From positions 1 to 9,528 of the forward strand of contig CAZQEZ010000149.1 of NCBI GenBank assembly GCA_964592475.1: a stretch of DNA of 9,528 nucleotides, read 5' to 3'. Within the stretch, counting starts at the first letter, position 1, and the number at the start of each line of letters is the position of its first letter. The notes beneath the pieces were generated by a model. That model did not search any database, had not been told where the DNA came from, and was given only the letters and a program-made list of their open reading frames with translations. Source of the stretch: CAZQEZ01 sp964592475. GTDB taxonomy: Bacteria > Bacteroidota > Bacteroidia > Cytophagales > Cyclobacteriaceae. Below, in pieces: positions 6,980 to 9,528 of the stretch. A program made the translations under genes and the position numbers.

Positions 6980-9049
6980 ATGAAAACTAGCTTCAGATTT
7001 ATATCAATCATTGTTATATTATATGCCTTCTTGCCCTTGCAAGCGCAACAAAAGCATGAAATTAAAATATTAGCCAAAAATAAAAATAGCAATATATGGC
7101 TAAGATGGGCGCCTTCCAACCCTGTAGTCTGGCATTTAGGGAATAAATATGGTTATCATATCGAAAGATTTGATTTACTTAAAGATGGTAAATTATTAGA
7201 AAATATTAGACAAAATGGCGTTAGGTTGACAGATAATCCAATAAAACCAGCATCTATCACAGCTATGGAAAAAATGGCATTGGAAGATGAAAGGATAGAG
7301 GTGCTAATAGAAACAATTCATAATAAAGATACTACAAATACTTTATCCAGTCCTGCTGACTTGATTCAATATAAAAATGATGCTGAAAATGAATTTGGCT
7401 TTTCCTTATTTGTCTGTGATCTATCCAGGACAATTGCCAGGGCTGCCGGGCTTTTTTTCAGCGATGAAAATGTAGAACCAGGACATAGATATGCGTACCG
7501 AATATCATTGGCTCATGTGCCAGATGGAATTGTGATAGAACCGGCGGTAAAAACAATTGATTCTCAGGAAAAGGAAGATCCATTAACTTCTATAGAGGAT
7601 TTGGAAGCTAAATTTGCTGATCGAAAAGTTACTTTAGCCTGGCCAGAAATGAAATATTATGGAATATATTCTGCTTATTACATACAAAAATCTAAGAATG
7701 GAGAGAAATTTGGAAATCTAACTGAATTACCCTATATACATATATCAGAAAACGAAGAACTTGATTACCAATACTATGTAGATTCTTTGCCTAATAATGA
7801 AATTGAATTTCAATATAGAATAATAGGTTTGACACCCTTTGGTGAACTAAGTAAACCTTCAAATGTAGTAAAAGGGTCAGGAATAGATGAGTTATTTGGC
7901 TCTGTATTCATTGATACGGTAATCCAGCAAAACAATTCCAATCTTATAAATTTTATTGTAAATCCTGCACTTGAAGATGAAATAGAAGAAATTTATATAG
8001 CAAAAGCATCTAATCCGGATGGCCCATTTGATAACATTAATAAAAAGGCAATGTCTGGTAAGAATAAATCAGTGATTGATAAACAACCCGGTTACAACAA
8101 CTATTATATCGTGCGATATAAGAGTAGAGAAAGTGGAAAACTTTATCAGTCTTTTCCTTTTCTTGCCCAAAAAGAAGATGATGTTCCGCCACAGATTCCT
8201 ATAGGTGTCACCGGCAGTATTGACACTACAGGGTTAGCTAAAATATATTGGAATCAAAACTCTGACAATGACCTGTTAGGCTACAGAGTTTTTACTGCTA
8301 ATGCACTACATGAAGAGTTTATAGAAGTAAGTGATGAGATACTTACTAAGCCGAAGTTTGAGCAACAATTAAGTTTAAACAACCTTTCACGCGATATTTA
8401 TTACAGAATAATAGCTGTTGATAAAAGGTATAACACCTCCGATTACAGCAAAATATTAAAGATAAGCAAGCCTGATAAAATTTCTCCAGTTGCACCCGTT
8501 TTCACCGAAGAGATTGCTACTGCTGAAGGCATAATATTAAAATGGATCAACAGTGTAAGTAAAGATGTTGCATCCTATCAATTACACCGTAAACTTGAAA
8601 ATGCTGAAGAATGGAAATTAGTAACAGAGTGGCATAGTAAAACAAGTAAGGATAGTGTTATTGATAACGATAGTCTACGTTTTAATCAAACCTACCACTA
8701 TCAATTGATAGCTATTGATAGCAGCAATAATCGCAGTTTAGCTACTTCAATACCTGTATATTATTCCATTGCTAATGTATCAGGGGCAACGCAGCTGGCA
8801 GGTGTAATAAACCAAAATAAAAAAGCGGTAAATATAAGTTGGCAAAGCGATGAGCCTATTATAGGTTATCAAGTTTATCGCGCTGTAAATGAAAATAATT
8901 GGCAATTATACCATACTGAAAAGTCTAATAAAAATGAATTTTTAGATACAAACTTAAGGGCCAGTACAATTTACAGGTACAAAGTAAAACTGAGATATGA
9001 AAATGGTATGTTTGGTGGATTAAGTAAAGAGTTAGAGATAAAATTTTAA
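6980..9049 (+). CDS. Exported multi-domain fibronectin type III protein (689 aa), third gene of the operon
   Basis: A signal peptide (residues 1-23, ending LPLQAQ) supports this start. The start follows the barrel stop by 4 bases with an A-rich leader, which suggests coupled translation. The N-terminal part (about 25-200) begins with a strand containing IWLRWAPSNPVVWHLGNKYG and IERF. This is FN3-like but carries a long helical, charged insertion. Clearer FN3 repeats follow at about 205-300 (KVTLAWPE to YRIIGLTPFGELSKPS), 402-497 (PPQIPIGV to YYRIIAVDKRYNTSDYS), 498-597 (LKWINSVSKDVASYQLHRK to YHYQLIAIDSSNNRS) and 600-689 (VNISWQSDEPIIGYQVYRA to YRYKVKLRYENG). A degenerate module fills 300-400. 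The repeats show the usual tryptophan in strand B, the Y-x-[VL]-x-R strand and the Y-x-[YI]-x-[IV] strand. No catalytic domain, lipobox or type IX sorting domain is visible, and the protein ends LEIKF. The likely role is a binding or scaffolding partner of the giant and the barrel (inference). Confidence 0.9.
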   Translation: MKTSFRFISIIVILYAFLPLQAQQKHEIKILAKNKNSNIWLRWAPSNPVVWHLGNKYGYHIERFDLLKDGKLLENIRQNGVRLTDNPIKPASITAMEKMALEDERIEVLIETIHNKDTTNTLSSPADLIQYKNDAENEFGFSLFVCDLSRTIARAAGLFFSDENVEPGHRYAYRISLAHVPDGIVIEPAVKTIDSQEKEDPLTSIEDLEAKFADRKVTLAWPEMKYYGIYSAYYIQKSKNGEKFGNLTELPYIHISENEELDYQYYVDSLPNNEIEFQYRIIGLTPFGELSKPSNVVKGSGIDELFGSVFIDTVIQQNNSNLINFIVNPALEDEIEEIYIAKASNPDGPFDNINKKAMSGKNKSVIDKQPGYNNYYIVRYKSRESGKLYQSFPFLAQKEDDVPPQIPIGVTGSIDTTGLAKIYWNQNSDNDLLGYRVFTANALHEEFIEVSDEILTKPKFEQQLSLNNLSRDIYYRIIAVDKRYNTSDYSKILKISKPDKISPVAPVFTEEIATAEGIILKWINSVSKDVASYQLHRKLENAEEWKLVTEWHSKTSKDSVIDNDSLRFNQTYHYQLIAIDSSNNRSLATSIPVYYSIANVSGATQLAGVINQNKKAVNISWQSDEPIIGYQVYRAVNENNWQLYHTEKSNKNEFLDTNLRASTIYRYKVKLRYENGMFGGLSKELEIKF

Positions 9050-9054
9050 TGCTG

Positions 9055-9099
9055 GCAGGTGAAAAGTAAAGCAGCCTCACATCAATCAATTATACCTGC
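9055..9099. repeat. Weak inverted repeat just after the operon stop
   Basis: GCAGGT at 9055-9060 is complementary to ACCTGC at 9094-9099, with a 33-base loop that also contains AGCAG. The repeat starts 5 bases after the stop codon of the FN3 gene, where a terminator would be expected. The stem is short, the loop is long and no T-run follows, so a terminator function is doubtful. Confidence 0.2.
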
Positions 9100-9122
9100 T
9101 TACATTTAATACACCGCGAAAT

Positions 9123-9166
9123 GCAGTATTGATCCAAACATTGAATGTATTAAATCAAAATACAGC
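9123..9166. repeat. Imperfect hairpin downstream of the operon
   Basis: The arm 9123-9133 (GCAGTATTGAT) pairs with 9154-9166 (ATCAAAATACAGC). This gives ten base pairs, interrupted by a two-base AA bulge and one A-A mismatch. A small inner hairpin ACAT/ATGT occupies 9138-9148. It could be a 3' untranslated structure that stabilises or ends the operon transcript, but no T-run follows. Confidence 0.25.
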
Positions 9167-9182
9167 CTGGTAGATTAATCAA

Positions 9183-9362
9183 ATGAAACAAAATTTAAAT
9201 TATAGAAATTGGCCAGGTCTGCCGCCGGAGTGGATGGATGGAGGATGGCCAGCTGGACCAACCCGCCAGGCTAGCGCGGGAAAGCTTTATGTCGTAAGCT
9301 TTTGGCACCTTGTCCGGCCTACCGATAGTTATTGGCATCTTAACTTGAAATGGATTGGATAA
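9183..9362 (+). CDS. Small tryptophan-rich open frame (59 aa), probably not a real gene
   Basis: ATG at 9183 opens a 59-codon frame ending at TAA 9360-9362. The product contains six tryptophans (N-W, E-W, G-W, F-W, Y-W, K-W) and an oddly biased middle, PEWMDGGWPAGPTRQASAGK. It has no signal peptide and no family I recognise. It lies almost entirely over the GC-rich repeat island, and its composition follows from tandem GGATGG units and the inverted repeats there. The likeliest reading is a chance frame through a repeat element. It would deserve gene status only if conserved with synonymous substitutions elsewhere. Confidence 0.12.
   Translation: MKQNLNYRNWPGLPPEWMDGGWPAGPTRQASAGKLYVVSFWHLVRPTDSYWHLNLKWIG
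9246..9260. repeat. Short interrupted palindrome
   Basis: TGGCCAG (9246-9252) is followed directly by CTGGACCA (9253-9260), its complement apart from one extra A at 9257. It is preceded by near-tandem GGATGG units at 9232-9248. It lies within the first GC-rich island and is one of several symmetrical sequences there. Confidence 0.35.
9262..9302. repeat. Two adjacent hairpins in the first GC-rich island
   Basis: CCCGC (9262-9266) pairs with GCGGG (9276-9280) across a 9-base loop. The next base begins a second hairpin, AAAGCTT (9281-9287) with AAGCTTT (9296-9302) across an 8-base loop. Back-to-back small hairpins of this kind are typical of REP-like intergenic elements. The second could in principle act as a weak terminator because it ends in a short T-run (9300-9303). 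Confidence 0.4.
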
Positions 9363-9413
9363 TTAATGACTGAAGTTTCGCACCTTAAAAATCAAAATAA
9401 AATTACTTAAAAT

Positions 9414-9443
9414 CCCTCCTGAAGCCTAGGCCTCGGGAGAGGG
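9414..9443. repeat. GC-rich imperfect hairpin centred on CCTAGG
   Basis: CCCTC (9414-9418) and CTGAAGCC (9419-9426) pair with GGCCTCGG (9429-9436) and GAGGG (9439-9443). One A-C mismatch, one T-G wobble and a two-base GA bulge interrupt the stem, and the centre is the palindrome CCTAGG. It is the strongest predicted structure in the tail and marks the start of the second GC-rich island. Confidence 0.45.
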
Positions 9444-9449
9444 GCCAGT

Positions 9450-9524
9450 GGGCATAGCTCTCCCTCCTTGACTTGTCCGCTTGTCCGACTTTTGATGAAA
9501 CAACTGGTGGAAGGAGGGCATAGC
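9450..9524. repeat. Nested direct and inverted repeats at the right edge
   Basis: GGGCATAGC occurs at 9450-9458 and again at 9516-9524. CCCTCCTT at 9462-9469 is the inverse of AAGGAGGG at 9511-9518, 41 bases apart. TTGTCCG is repeated at 9473-9479 and 9481-9487, with a third copy in the first island at 9310-9316. The element appears to continue beyond the window, so its true ends are not visible. Confidence 0.45.
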
Positions 9525-9528
9525 CGTC

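Larger units (their letters stand above)
9050..9528. other. Non-coding tail with GC-rich repeat islands, no convincing gene
   Basis: These 479 bases follow the operon and contain no long open frame on either strand. Composition is patchy: 9211-9320 is about 63% GC and 9411-9528 about 58% GC by hand count, while 9321-9410 between them is about 28%. The operon itself is AT-rich. The GC-rich parts contain several short inverted and direct repeats, listed separately. This pattern fits a dispersed intergenic repeat (REP/MITE-like) or the eroded end of a mobile element. No transposase fragment, tRNA or clear intrinsic terminator with a T-run is seen. Confidence 0.6.

Noticed and set aside
870..9049. 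Type IX secretion sorting domain on the giant or the FN3 protein
   Set aside because: The C-termini (VLIEF and LEIKF) lack the usual P-N-P start, the G-x-Y core and the basic K-x-x-x-K ending of type A sorting domains.
9414..9443. Intrinsic terminator for the operon
   Set aside because: The hairpin is more than 360 bases past the last stop codon, has no T-run after it and sits within a repeat-rich island.
9436..9528. Minus-strand frame of 31 codons starting MPSFHQLFHQ at 9520 and ending near 9428
   Set aside because: It is short, lies entirely on the repeat sequence, has no recognisable features, and its end is set by the CCTAGG palindrome.
9050..9528. CRISPR array or tRNA in the repeat-rich tail
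   Set aside because: The repeats are only 7-9 bases long, irregularly spaced and of mixed orientation, and no cloverleaf or CCA-type acceptor stem could be drawn.

Overview
The window looks like chromosomal DNA of an AT-rich member of the Bacteroidota, probably an environmental gliding-type lineage (Cytophagales, Flavobacteriales or Saprospirales-like). The signs are signal peptides ending in A-Q or G-Q, no convincing Shine-Dalgarno sequences but A-rich leaders, a plug-less outer-membrane beta-barrel, fibronectin type III (FN3) and Ig-like extracellular proteins, and D-S/T-aliphatic sites of the kind O-glycosylated in Bacteroides. I cannot name the genus.

Layout. (1) Positions 1-671, minus strand: the N-terminal 223 residues of an exported protein that runs off the left edge and seems to enter an Ig/PKD-like domain at the cut. 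(2) Positions 672-869: an AT-rich divergent intergenic region that must carry the promoters for both directions. It holds two copies of the palindrome TAAATTTA, which fits the Bacteroidota -7 box except at its last base. (3) Positions 870-9049, plus strand: three tightly packed genes separated by 10 and 4 bases, almost certainly one operon. They encode a 1465-residue exported beta-rich giant, a 565-residue outer-membrane beta-barrel, and a 689-residue exported protein of tandem FN3 domains. (4) Positions 9050-9528: 479 bases with no convincing gene. This stretch contains two GC-rich islands (about 63% and 58% by hand count) full of short direct and inverted repeats. It resembles a dispersed intergenic repeat or the remnant of a mobile element.

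How the genes may work together (inference): all three operon products carry signal peptides and none shows an enzyme active site, a TonB plug, a lipobox or a clear type IX sorting domain. The barrel would sit in the outer membrane. The giant and the FN3 protein would lie in the periplasm or on the surface as partners, giving a surface-exposed assembly or an export/adhesion machine of unknown function. I recognise the general style of these proteins as widespread uncharacterised Bacteroidota families, but I know of no assigned function. This three-gene unit is the best candidate in the window for an undescribed system.
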